Shown here one piece after another: positions 35,883-44,124 of a stretch of DNA of 64,000 nucleotides. The position numbers and the translations under genes are program-made. Numbering within the stretch: position 1 is the first letter of the stretch; each line of letters opens with the position of its first letter. The notes beneath the pieces were generated by a model. That model worked only from the letters and a program-made list of their open reading frames with translations. It did no database searches and was not told the DNA's origin. This DNA comes from Bacillota bacterium. GTDB taxonomy: Bacteria; Bacillota; Clostridia; Lachnospirales; Lachnospiraceae. The DNA is taken from NCBI GenBank assembly GCA_023443225.1, contig JAEZVF010000054.1, forward strand, positions 62,001 to 126,000. The letters run 5' to 3'.

Positions 35883-36041
35883 TTATATTTTCATATTTCT
35901 TAGTTCATCTAAGGTATATGGTCCACCATGTCCGACATATATCATTTTTGGTGATAATTCAATGATTTTCCGAATGCTTTCCTTGGCTTTGGCGACGCTA
36001 TCCGCATAAATTGGAAATCCCGGTTTCCCTTTTACTACCAT
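35883..36041 (-). pseudogene. C-terminal remnant of an MBL-fold hydrolase
   Basis: A 52-codon open frame reads MVVKGKPGFPIYADS...KMIYVGHGGPYTLDELRNMKI, the usual C-terminus of metallo-beta-lactamase-fold enzymes (the GHG metal ligand near the end). The N-terminal metal-binding parts are missing. Upstream its frame runs into the ABC permease without a start. It lies between the permease and the inverted-repeat element, and is probably what is left of a lost gene. Confidence 0.75.
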
Positions 36042-36052
36042 TTCATCCCTTA

Positions 36053-36907
36053 TTACTTTTCCTTACGGCTAATCTGACGCATGGATAGTGCGCAGAATAT
36101 TGCTGTTGTAATGAGTAGATATAGTATGCTGGCGTATGAATCAAGTTCCTTATCACCAAGCAAAAAAGTTTCACCCATCGAATACCTAAATTCTAAAATA
36201 GCAGAATCAGGTGCACCTGCAAAAACCACCTTTTCAGCCTGTTCCATCATAACCTTACGGAATAATACACCAGCATGGGACGGCGGAAAAACTTTCACTA
36301 CGGTTTGTACCGATTCTGGCAAATTACCAATTGGTATGTATACACCCGTTAGAAATCCGATCAGAGTTCCTATTACTGTACTAGCTGTTGCATAAGCATT
36401 TGTGCTTTTAAAACAGGATACCATAAAGAACATCATAAAGCTGGAGACCATCACAGTTAATGCAATTAATCCCAGAACCTTTATCAGGGCATCTAAAGAT
36501 AATAGTTCTCCCCCATTCATAATAATATATCCTTCCGCAAGGACTAATGTAATGATCGTTAAAATAATACTTACTGTACATCCACTAATAATATAAGCTC
36601 CAGCTAGTGTACTTCTTTTAATTGGAGAGGCAGAGAAATCTTTGAATATTTTATTTTGCTTATCAAGAATCATGGTTCCCATGGCACCTAATACTGTTGT
36701 AAGCGGGGTAACCGAAAGAAGTCCTGCCATAATCCAACTATCCATTAAAAACCTAGCACCTTCTAGATTTTCCATATCACCTATCAACAAATCACCCAGG
36801 AAAAGAACATACAATCCGATGATAATCATTACCGCAAGAAGTGAAAAGAATACAGAACTTTTATCCCGAAAGAAAAGGAGTAAATTACGTTTTACGATAT
36901 ATTTCAT
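36053..36907 (-). CDS. ABC-2 type transporter permease
   Basis: A 284-residue membrane protein with about six transmembrane segments: one near residues 20-40 (SVFFSLLAVMIIIGLYVLFLG), others around 58-85, 105-130, 145-165, 175-200 and 258-275. The layout matches ABC-2 permeases of drug, antibiotic or polysaccharide export. It overlaps the stop of the ATPase gene upstream by four bases, so the two form a pair. ATG at 36907 follows AAGGAG. Substrate unknown. Confidence 0.87.
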   Translation of the reverse strand: MKYIVKRNLLLFFRDKSSVFFSLLAVMIIIGLYVLFLGDLLIGDMENLEGARFLMDSWIMAGLLSVTPLTTVLGAMGTMILDKQNKIFKDFSASPIKRSTLAGAYIISGCTVSIILTIITLVLAEGYIIMNGGELLSLDALIKVLGLIALTVMVSSFMMFFMVSCFKSTNAYATASTVIGTLIGFLTGVYIPIGNLPESVQTVVKVFPPSHAGVLFRKVMMEQAEKVVFAGAPDSAILEFRYSMGETFLLGDKELDSYASILYLLITTAIFCALSMRQISRKEK

Positions 36908-37818
36908 TCTCGTATCTCCTTTCCTGTTATATGTATAAAGGCATCATCCATCGTTCCCTTTAATACTTGGAATCCTATCATCTTATCCTTACATTGGTCT
37001 AATATTGGTAAAGCTTCCATGGTAGAATCTAACGGAACTGTTAAAGTATCCACATTTATATGATAGGAATACCCCAAACTCTTTATGATATTCGTTACTT
37101 CCTCCATCTGTGATGTATGAATTATCATGGAATCATTACTATATTGTTCTTTTAATTGTGTCGGTGTTCCTTTCGCAGTAATCTGACCTTTATCAATTAC
37201 AACAACATAATCTGCTTTCGCAGCCTCTTCCATATAGTGGGTAGTTAGAAAGATTGTCATTCCTTTTTCTATTCGGAGCCGTTCAATTGTTTCCCATACA
37301 TTCTGTCTGGTCTGTGGATCAAGGCCCGTAGTTGGTTCATCTAATATAAGAATCTTGGGCGTATTTACCAGTGCCCTGGCAATATCCGCCCTCCTTTTCT
37401 GTCCACCAGATAATTTTCCATATGGTCTGCTAAGGTAATCCTTAACCCCGGTACATTCCACTGCATTTTCCACAGCTGCCTTAAGTTCTTTATTCTTTAA
37501 TCCATACATACTACCACGTATCATTAGATTCTCTTTGACAGACAACAAATCATCCAACAAACTCTCCTGAAACACAATCCCTAAAATCGAACGTATCTCT
37601 TTGTCTTCTTTTCCTAAGGTAAATCCATCAATAACCACTTCACCCGCATCTGGTTTCAAAAGAGTACTAATCATTGATATTGTAGTTGATTTACCGGCTC
37701 CATTTGGTCCAAGAAAAGCAAATAAGGTTCCTTTTTCTACATAAAAATCAATGCCTTTAACCGCTTCGACAGTACCATAGGACTTTTTAAGACCTGTAAT
37801 TTCAATTATGTTGTCCAT
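36904..37818 (-). CDS. ABC transporter ATP-binding protein (export type)
   Basis: A 304-residue ATPase. Walker A FLGPNGAGKST is near residue 36, the Q-loop IVFQESLLDDLLSV near 83, signature LSGGQKRRADIARAL near 132 and Walker B ILILDEPTTGLD near 154; the C-terminal extension of about 80 residues is of the drug-resistance (DrrA-like) type. It pairs with the permease just downstream. ATG at 37818 follows GAGAGG; the frame is open further upstream to 37923 but without similarity, and overlaps the next gene. Confidence 0.92.
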   Translation of the reverse strand: MDNIIEITGLKKSYGTVEAVKGIDFYVEKGTLFAFLGPNGAGKSTTISMISTLLKPDAGEVVIDGFTLGKEDKEIRSILGIVFQESLLDDLLSVKENLMIRGSMYGLKNKELKAAVENAVECTGVKDYLSRPYGKLSGGQKRRADIARALVNTPKILILDEPTTGLDPQTRQNVWETIERLRIEKGMTIFLTTHYMEEAAKADYVVVIDKGQITAKGTPTQLKEQYSNDSMIIHTSQMEEVTNIIKSLGYSYHINVDTLTVPLDSTMEALPILDQCKDKMIGFQVLKGTMDDAFIHITGKEIRE

Positions 37819-37861
37819 ATTTTTTCCTCTCTGCTTGTCATCTTTCTCGTATATATTAAAA

Positions 37862-38326
37862 TTATAAATCAGATTTTCCATAAATGGGTTGAAAATCATC
37901 AGAATCTGCACATAAGAAACCATCCCACTCCTGAATTATCATACGAAGAATTTCTTTCATTTCATGCAAAACAGCTTCTTCCATGGTTACTTCAAATATG
38001 GTTTTAATGTTTCTATTTTCCACAAATGCAGCATCCGAAGGGTCCTTAAAATTAATAATAATTGGTTCGAAGTCAACCGATATTTTACTTGGTAACTCTA
38101 TTTGCAATATATTCATTTCCTCCCAAAGTTCTACCACCACATTACTTTTAGACTGAAGTAGGTTTGATATCATTTTGGCGGTAACTTCATTTGGTGTCAT
38201 ATAAAACCAGTCTGTGATTTCTTGTTCATTTATACTACTCTTAGAGTGATTGCTAAATGCCTTCGCTACAAGATTCAATTTATCATTCGTATCCTTTTTA
38301 CTTGTAACAGTTTTCTTGTTGTCCAA
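37862..38326 (-). CDS. Hypothetical protein next to the ABC exporter
   Basis: A 154-residue soluble protein of unknown function; I do not recognise the family. The N-terminus is Lys/Thr/Asp-rich; the middle has alternating strands (MNILQIELPSKISVDFEPIIINFKD) and a long C-terminal helix (VTMEEAVLHEMKEILRMIIQEWDG), with an acidic end. The start is TTG at 38326, eight bases after GGAGG; no ATG lies before residue 43. It is upstream of the ABC genes on the same strand with 43 bases between, so it may be their accessory or regulator; this is a guess from position. Confidence 0.6.
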   Translation of the reverse strand: MDNKKTVTSKKDTNDKLNLVAKAFSNHSKSSINEQEITDWFYMTPNEVTAKMISNLLQSKSNVVVELWEEMNILQIELPSKISVDFEPIIINFKDPSDAAFVENRNIKTIFEVTMEEAVLHEMKEILRMIIQEWDGFLCADSDDFQPIYGKSDL

Positions 38327-38480
38327 TTTTATTTCCTCCGGTATTTTAATTGTGGATGTAAATTTTTGTTATTTTCATCATATTTTACTAAAGTTACAGT
38401 AATAAATCAATACTTTTTACACATTAGCATAAAATATTTGTTACCTAATATTTTAAAACATAATTGTCTGCAAGTTTATA

Positions 38481-38510
38481 TTGTGAATAGCTCCTTTTCT
38501 ATGATATAAT
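38481..38510 (+). promoter_or_regulatory. Promoter of the aldo/keto reductase gene
   Basis: TTGTGA (38481-38486), 18 bases, TATAAT (38505-38510), about 43 bases upstream of the start. A perfect -10 and a moderate -35. Confidence 0.6.
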
Positions 38511-38552
38511 TAAAATATTACTTTTTAGGGGAGAATACACGGAGGTAGCAAA

Positions 38553-39653
38553 ATGTTTTATAAACAATATGGAAACACTAATATGCAGGTTTCAGCAATC
38601 GGCCTAGGGTGCATGAGATATGATGATGCCGATGTTAAAGCAGGTAACTATGAGAAATGTGCCGAAGTAGCTTTATATGCGCATGAGAAAGGTATTAATT
38701 ATTTTGATACTGCTCCCTTTTATTGTGATGATAAAAGTGAGATTATCACAGGAATAGCATTATCCCAATTACCTAGAGACAGTTATTATGTATCTTCAAA
38801 GGCAAATATGAGCGCAATTGGTGGGAAATGTACTGCAGATGATTTTAAGCGAAGATTAGATACAACGTTAACGCGTTTAAAGGTGGATTATCTAGATTTT
38901 TATCATTTATGGTGTATATTAAGTCTGGAGTCATTTGAAAAGGAATGTGACACTCTTTATGGATTTTATCAACAGGCACAATCAGATGGATTAATACGAA
39001 ATATTGTTTTTTCATCCCATATGCAGGGTAACGATCTGGCAGTAGCCGTATCAAAGAATTTATTCAAAGGTATGCTGCTCGGTTATAATGCCTTAAATTA
39101 CCGTTTCCGTCAAGCTGGAATTGAAGAAGCCTACAAGCAGGGAATGGGTGTTGTTGTTATGAATCCCTTAGGCGGAGGATTAATTCCAAACAATCCTGAG
39201 ACTTTCAGCTATCTGACAGAAGGTACAGACTTAACGGTCCCACAGGCTGCACTTCGTTTCGTAGCTTCACATAAAGAAATAACAATTACATTAGCTGGTT
39301 GTACAACAAAACAGCATATTGATGATTCCTGCAAGGCTGTAGAAAATCTGGAAGAAAGGCCTGCCAGAGAAATCTGTGTCGAATATGAAAATAAAGGTGT
39401 AGCACTTAATAATCTGTGTACCGGTTGTGGTTATTGTAATAAATGTCCGAAGCAGATTGATATTCCAAAATACATGGATGCCTACAATGAGAAATTGCTC
39501 GGTAATAATATGAAGGACCGCCTAGATAATCATTGGTGTATCCCAGCTTCCCAGGCTGCTGAATGTATCAAATGCGGCAAATGCGAAACCCTCTGTACTC
39601 AACACCTTCCGATTATCGAACGTCTGCAAGAAATTGCAACCACTTGTGCCTAA
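38553..39653 (+). CDS. Aldo/keto reductase with 4Fe-4S ferredoxin domain
   Basis: A 366-residue protein. The AKR barrel (about 1-270) shows SAIGLGCMRYDD, YFDTAPFYCDDKSE with the catalytic Asp/Tyr pair, SSKAN lysine and YLDFYHLWC histidine. The C-terminal part has two cluster motifs: CTGCGYCNKCPKQIDIP (near 290) and CIKCGKCETLCTQHLPI (near 333). Such fusions are common in anaerobes and may couple sugar or quinone reduction to ferredoxin-like electron transfer; the substrate is unknown. The gene is monocistronic between two convergent or divergent neighbours. ATG follows GGAGG. Confidence 0.9.
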   Translation: MFYKQYGNTNMQVSAIGLGCMRYDDADVKAGNYEKCAEVALYAHEKGINYFDTAPFYCDDKSEIITGIALSQLPRDSYYVSSKANMSAIGGKCTADDFKRRLDTTLTRLKVDYLDFYHLWCILSLESFEKECDTLYGFYQQAQSDGLIRNIVFSSHMQGNDLAVAVSKNLFKGMLLGYNALNYRFRQAGIEEAYKQGMGVVVMNPLGGGLIPNNPETFSYLTEGTDLTVPQAALRFVASHKEITITLAGCTTKQHIDDSCKAVENLEERPAREICVEYENKGVALNNLCTGCGYCNKCPKQIDIPKYMDAYNEKLLGNNMKDRLDNHWCIPASQAAECIKCGKCETLCTQHLPIIERLQEIATTCA

Positions 39654-39687
39654 TTAAACGACAGGTTAGATTCATTGCCACTGATAT

Positions 39688-39739
39688 CCCGGATTATTTG
39701 CAACAACTTACCAGTTACTCATAAACCAGATAATCCGGG
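39688..39739. terminator. Possible terminator hairpin between convergent genes
   Basis: CCCGGATTAT (39688-39697) pairs with ATAATCCGGG (39730-39739) around a 32-base loop, between the aldo/keto reductase and GH18 stop codons. There is no strong T-run. Confidence 0.5.
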
Positions 39740-39758
39740 TCATTCAAATCACCGTATT

Positions 39759-41057
39759 TTACAGCACCTTGTTAATATTATACTCATTGTTAACAACTAA
39801 CCAAAATTGTGCAAAATAGCTCATAATATTCCAGATTCCAATACCATCCATACCATATTCCGGTACAAGACCTACCATGGTAGCAATACTTCTAGCATCT
39901 TTAAACCAAACAACATGCTCCACGGTATTCCCCTTTTCTACTGATGTATAGTAGAAAAAAGGTGATTGTTTTTCTTCATCGAAAAGAATAATAGACTCCA
40001 TTTCAACTGCCAGATTAATAACGGAACTATAGCTAAGAACCTGTGTATTTGTGACACCTCTTACAAAAGGTAGTTCCCAATCATAACCGATACATGGTAT
40101 TCCTATAGATAATTTCTCCGCAGGTATCTCACCTGATAAATAATCCAAGTACATTCTAATTTCCTCTAATGTCAGCTGTTCTCCGGGAGCACGTACGGTG
40201 CGTCCCCATTCATACGATAATAGTACTACTTTATTAACACTATTTCCGATTTCGGCATATTCCGGTCCCATATAAACCACTCCGTCTTCATTTTCAAAGG
40301 TATTCGGAGTTATCGTTACAAATACATAAAACCCTTCATCATTCAACAGTTTTGTTATACTAGTCACGAATTCCACATAAAGCTGTCTATCTTCGTATAA
40401 AACATGGTTAGCATCTATATTTACTCCATAATATCCTTTATCTTTTAGTATGGTAAGAGTTACTTCCATGAATCGTTGTACGGATTGTGGATTTTGTAGG
40501 AAATTATGTGCTACATCTCTACTTCCCTCTTCTGATCCCATAAAGCTTGTAATAAGCATGATAGATGCAACACCATAATCATTTGCCATCCTTATGATGT
40601 CCCTATCATCCACATTCACAGTAATTACATTGCCATCACCTTGAATGTTATAAGCAAATATCGTTACATATGTCAGATATGGTAAAGTCTTTCTAAGAAC
40701 TTTCCTGTCAACAAATGGATAAACATAACCATTCGTAGAAATACCCTTGTCCTTCTCTGTATCATATTCAATGACTAGGATTTCCCCTTCAATCAGGTAG
40801 TTCCCATCGGATAATTCAGGATTATTTTGAAGAAGTTGGATTTGCGTGATCTGAAAGGCATTCGCTATACTTTCTAAGGTATCCCCTGCTTTAACTGTAT
40901 AAGTAGTTCTTGGATAAATAATAACAATTGTCTGTCCAATAACCAGATTGCCTGGATTCGGCAGACTATTATCCTGAATCAGCCTTTCCACAGAAACTCC
41001 ATAAGATTCCGCTATGGATTGGATGGTATCTAAAGGCTGTACCACATGTATATTCAT
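39759..41057 (-). CDS. LysM plus GH18-like spore protein (SleL/YaaH type), altered catalytic motif
   Basis: A 432-residue protein with two N-terminal LysM domains (residues 2-47 and 52-96) and a glycoside hydrolase family 18 barrel from about 108. It has no signal peptide, as in spore-coat SleL/YaaH proteins that reach the forespore surface from the mother cell. In those enzymes the catalytic motif reads GVNIDFE; here residues 211-218 are GVNIDANH, so the catalytic Glu is replaced by Asn217 (codon AAC). It is probably not an active cortex hydrolase, but it may still bind peptidoglycan. The spore role is inferred from architecture. ATG at 41057 follows GAGAGG. Confidence 0.88.
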   Translation of the reverse strand: MNIHVVQPLDTIQSIAESYGVSVERLIQDNSLPNPGNLVIGQTIVIIYPRTTYTVKAGDTLESIANAFQITQIQLLQNNPELSDGNYLIEGEILVIEYDTEKDKGISTNGYVYPFVDRKVLRKTLPYLTYVTIFAYNIQGDGNVITVNVDDRDIIRMANDYGVASIMLITSFMGSEEGSRDVAHNFLQNPQSVQRFMEVTLTILKDKGYYGVNIDANHVLYEDRQLYVEFVTSITKLLNDEGFYVFVTITPNTFENEDGVVYMGPEYAEIGNSVNKVVLLSYEWGRTVRAPGEQLTLEEIRMYLDYLSGEIPAEKLSIGIPCIGYDWELPFVRGVTNTQVLSYSSVINLAVEMESIILFDEEKQSPFFYYTSVEKGNTVEHVVWFKDARSIATMVGLVPEYGMDGIGIWNIMSYFAQFWLVVNNEYNINKVL

Positions 41058-41157
41058 ACTTACCTCTCAAAACAATCTTTATAGTTATCATATGATTTTA
41101 TTAATTTATTGTGCAATGAACTTATGTTATTCAGAATTTAATTTGTATTTCATATGA

Positions 41158-41186
41158 TTGACTTCTTCCCTTTTTCATGTTACCAT
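41158..41186 (+). promoter_or_regulatory. Candidate glmS promoter
   Basis: TTGACT (41158-41163), 17 bases, TACCAT (41181-41186), about 140 bases upstream of the ribozyme cleavage site. Good -35 and spacing, weaker -10. Confidence 0.5.
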
Positions 41187-41325
41187 TTCAACATCATAAA
41201 ACAATATAACAGAAACGAATAAATGTCATGATTCACAGAAGGGAGGAAATCTTCATATATTGGTCTTATGATATAGAACTATTAACGGACTAACCTAAAG
41301 TCCATCTAACAGAAATGTTTAAATT

Positions 41326-41480
41326 AGCGCCATGCACCTCCTTGGGCGAAGTAATTGGAGGTTAACGAGGTAGTGAGTTATCGAAAATTCGGCGGATGCT
41401 CTCTCATGTACTTGGACGTGTGATATGTCAACAAATCTACAGGTAACTGTATCACAAACTGACATAACCAAGAATGAAGT
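41326..41480 (+). ncRNA. glmS ribozyme/riboswitch
   Basis: Core consensus blocks are present in order: AGCGCC at 41326-41331 (cleavage after the A), GTTAACGAGGTAGTGAG, TTATCGAAAATTCGGCGGATGC and a pairing CTTGG...CCAAG that closes the P3-P4 region near 41470. It self-cleaves when glucosamine 6-phosphate binds, lowering glmS expression. A further hairpin (ACTTCAAA / TTTGAAGT, about 41500-41521) lies between it and the gene. The 3' border is approximate. Confidence 0.96.
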
Positions 41481-41593
41481 GAATTAATGCACTACTCTGA
41501 CTTCAAATATAGGTTTGAAGTTTAGTTGTGTTGTGAATTCATCTCCCCTATCAATAGGAACCTTGAAAACTAAATAAAAAAGGAGATTATATT

Positions 41594-43417
41594 ATGTGTG
41601 GAATTATTGGCTTTACTGGATATCTAGAAGTTAAAAATGTACTATTGGGAGGCCTGAACGCACTGGAATATCGTGGTTATGACAGTGCTGGAATCGCATA
41701 TTCCAATACCACTGGAATACACACTATAAAAACAGTAGGGAAAGTTTCCTGTCTGCACGAGAAGGTTAACTTATCTCCCGATTTTAACAGCACCTGCGGT
41801 ATTGGGCATACCCGTTGGGCAACCCATGGGGGTGTATCTGATATCAATTCTCATCCCCACTCTTGTGGTAATGTAACACTGATTCATAATGGTATTATTG
41901 AAAATTATCACGCGTTAGAAACTAGGCTTTCTACTGGTGGTAGAACTCCAATTTCACAAACAGATACAGAAATTGCGGCCATGCTTATTGACAGCTTATA
42001 TCATGGAGATCCAATGGACACCATCAAAAAGGCCATAAAACAATTAGAAGGTGCTTACGCTTTCTGTATCCTATTTGCCGATGAACCAGATGTCATATAT
42101 TGCTTACGTAATGGAAGTCCGTTAGTTGCTTGCCATACCAAAGAAGGGTCTATCATTGCATCGGATATGGTTGCTCTAATTGAGTACTCCAAAGAATATT
42201 TCGTATTACCGGAACAGCATATTGCACGACTTACAAAAGATGGTATTACTGTTACGAATTTAGAAGGTGAAATTGTTGAACCTAAAATGATTTATGTCAA
42301 TTGGGATATGACAGCTGCACAAAAGGGGGGGTATCCTCACTTTATGCTAAAAGAAATTCATGAACAGCCGGAATCTCTTCGTTCTACTATTATTCCAAGA
42401 ATTAAAAACAAGCTGCTTCCAGACATTTCAAATGATTCCATCCCTGATACTGTATTCGATGACATAAACCGTGTTATCATCACTGCCTGTGGAACCGCAA
42501 TGCATGCCGGCCTTGTGGGTCGAACTATGATCGAAAAATTGCTCCGGATTCCGGTTACTGTAGAAATTGCATCTGAATTCCGTTATCAAAATCCAATTTT
42601 AAATGAACACACATTGGTGATAACAATATCACAGTCCGGTGAAACAGCAGATACGCTGGCAGCACTTCGACTTGCAAACAGCAACAAAGCAAAAACCTTA
42701 TCCATCGTAAATGTGAAGGGATCCTCCATTGCCAGAGAAAGTAACTATGTTTTATACACCCATGCTGGTCCAGAAATTGCAGTTGCCAGCACCAAAGCGT
42801 ATACTGCACAATTATCCTGCCTATTCTTACTAACTTTCCAATTTGCACTTGTTAGAGGTATTCTTTCAGAGGCAGAATGTATTGAACAGATGAAGCAATT
42901 ACAAGAAGTAATTCCAGCGGTTGAGAAAACCTTGTTATTAGAAGATAAGTTAAACGAGATCAGCTATGCCTTAGCAAAGGCTGAAGATTTATTCTTCATT
43001 GGACGTGGGCTTGATTATGCATTATCTTGTGAAGGTTCCATTAAACTGAAAGAAATTAGTTATATTCATTCTGAAGCATATGCAGCCGGAGAATTAAAAC
43101 ACGGCACCCTCTCCCTGGTTACAGAAGGTATTCCGGTCATTGCATTGGCTACTCAAGCCAATGTATATTCTAAAATGATTTCTAATATTCGTGAAGTACG
43201 CGCAAGAGGCGCAATGGTAATTCTTATTACAAATGGTAATGCTGACGTGGATGACTCCATATATAATTATCATATTGCTTTGCCCTTCCAACCGGATAAT
43301 TTTACACCTTTTACTGCAGCAGTGGTTTTACAACTGCTTGCTTATTATACATCTGTTCATCGCGGTTTAAATGTAGATCAGCCTCGTAATCTTGCAAAGT
43401 CTGTTACCGTAGAATAA
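41594..43417 (+). CDS. glmS: Glutamine-fructose-6-phosphate aminotransferase
   Basis: A 607-residue enzyme making glucosamine 6-phosphate for peptidoglycan. The glutaminase domain begins CGIIGF with the nucleophile Cys right after the initiator Met; RGYDSAGIA, HTRWATHG and NGIIENY are typical. Two SIS domains follow, with TACGTAMHA and SQSGETADT near residues 298-350 and VASTKAYTAQ near 398; it ends RNLAKSVTVE, the family signature. It is controlled by the ribozyme just upstream. ATG at 41594 follows AAAGGAG. Confidence 0.98.
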   Translation: MCGIIGFTGYLEVKNVLLGGLNALEYRGYDSAGIAYSNTTGIHTIKTVGKVSCLHEKVNLSPDFNSTCGIGHTRWATHGGVSDINSHPHSCGNVTLIHNGIIENYHALETRLSTGGRTPISQTDTEIAAMLIDSLYHGDPMDTIKKAIKQLEGAYAFCILFADEPDVIYCLRNGSPLVACHTKEGSIIASDMVALIEYSKEYFVLPEQHIARLTKDGITVTNLEGEIVEPKMIYVNWDMTAAQKGGYPHFMLKEIHEQPESLRSTIIPRIKNKLLPDISNDSIPDTVFDDINRVIITACGTAMHAGLVGRTMIEKLLRIPVTVEIASEFRYQNPILNEHTLVITISQSGETADTLAALRLANSNKAKTLSIVNVKGSSIARESNYVLYTHAGPEIAVASTKAYTAQLSCLFLLTFQFALVRGILSEAECIEQMKQLQEVIPAVEKTLLLEDKLNEISYALAKAEDLFFIGRGLDYALSCEGSIKLKEISYIHSEAYAAGELKHGTLSLVTEGIPVIALATQANVYSKMISNIREVRARGAMVILITNGNADVDDSIYNYHIALPFQPDNFTPFTAAVVLQLLAYYTSVHRGLNVDQPRNLAKSVTVE

Positions 43418-43517
43418 ATACCTCTGCTTAATTAAAATAGCATACAGTAAGACCTTGAATTATCCTGACTTAAGCATTATAATACTTTGTAACGTTAATG
43501 AATTTGGAGGAATTATG

Positions 43518-44021
43518 ATGGATCAATTTAAAGAGCTTTCACCTACACTTCTAGATAAAAATGCATTCATGCTTGGGAAAGAGTGGATGCTTGTCACTGC
43601 AGAAAAAGACGGAAAAGTTAATACTATGACCGCTTCTTGGGGTGGATTTGGTATTATGTGGAATAAGAATGTTGCCTTTATTGTACTTCGACCACAACGC
43701 TACACCAAAGAATTTATTGATGCTTCCGATGTTTTTTCACTAAGTTTTTATGATGAAAGTTACCGACAGACCTTAGGATATTTAGGCAAGGTATCGGGTC
43801 GAGAGGAAGACAAAGTAACAAAATCTGCTTTGACAATAACTCATACGGATGCAATTCCATATTTTGAAGAAGCAAATACAGTACTATTATGCAAGAATCT
43901 ATTTGCCCAGACATTTGAAGAATCCAGTTTTATTGATACTTCTATTTTACCTAGCTCATATCCAAATAAAGATTACCATACTCTATATATTGCTGAAGTA
44001 ACTAAGGTACTTGTAAAATAG
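43518..44021 (+). CDS. Flavin reductase-like protein
   Basis: A 167-residue split-barrel protein of the flavin reductase/FMN-binding group. NTMTASWGGFGIMWNKNVAFIVLRPQRYT near residue 30 is the phosphate-binding part; DVFSLSFYDESYR follows near 73. These small proteins bind FMN and often act as reductases or electron carriers in anaerobes. Adjacent ATGs at 43515 and 43518 both follow GGAGG; the second has the better spacing (seven bases). It may be read from the glmS transcript, 100 bases upstream. Confidence 0.87.
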   Translation: MDQFKELSPTLLDKNAFMLGKEWMLVTAEKDGKVNTMTASWGGFGIMWNKNVAFIVLRPQRYTKEFIDASDVFSLSFYDESYRQTLGYLGKVSGREEDKVTKSALTITHTDAIPYFEEANTVLLCKNLFAQTFEESSFIDTSILPSSYPNKDYHTLYIAEVTKVLVK

Positions 44022-44051
44022 CATAAAACAAAATGATACAAAGATATTAAT

Positions 44052-44105
44052 AAAAAAGAACTATGATATCTCATTTGAAATTACATGAGAAATCATAGTT
44101 CTTTT
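44052..44105. terminator. Bidirectional terminator
   Basis: A long stem AAGAACTATGAT (44056-44067) / ATCATAGTTCTT (44092-44103), extended by TCTCAT/ATGAGA, with T on the plus and A on the minus side. It separates the flavin reductase-like and AGCS genes, which converge. Confidence 0.9.
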
Positions 44106-44124
44106 CTGAAGTTTGATATTAATA

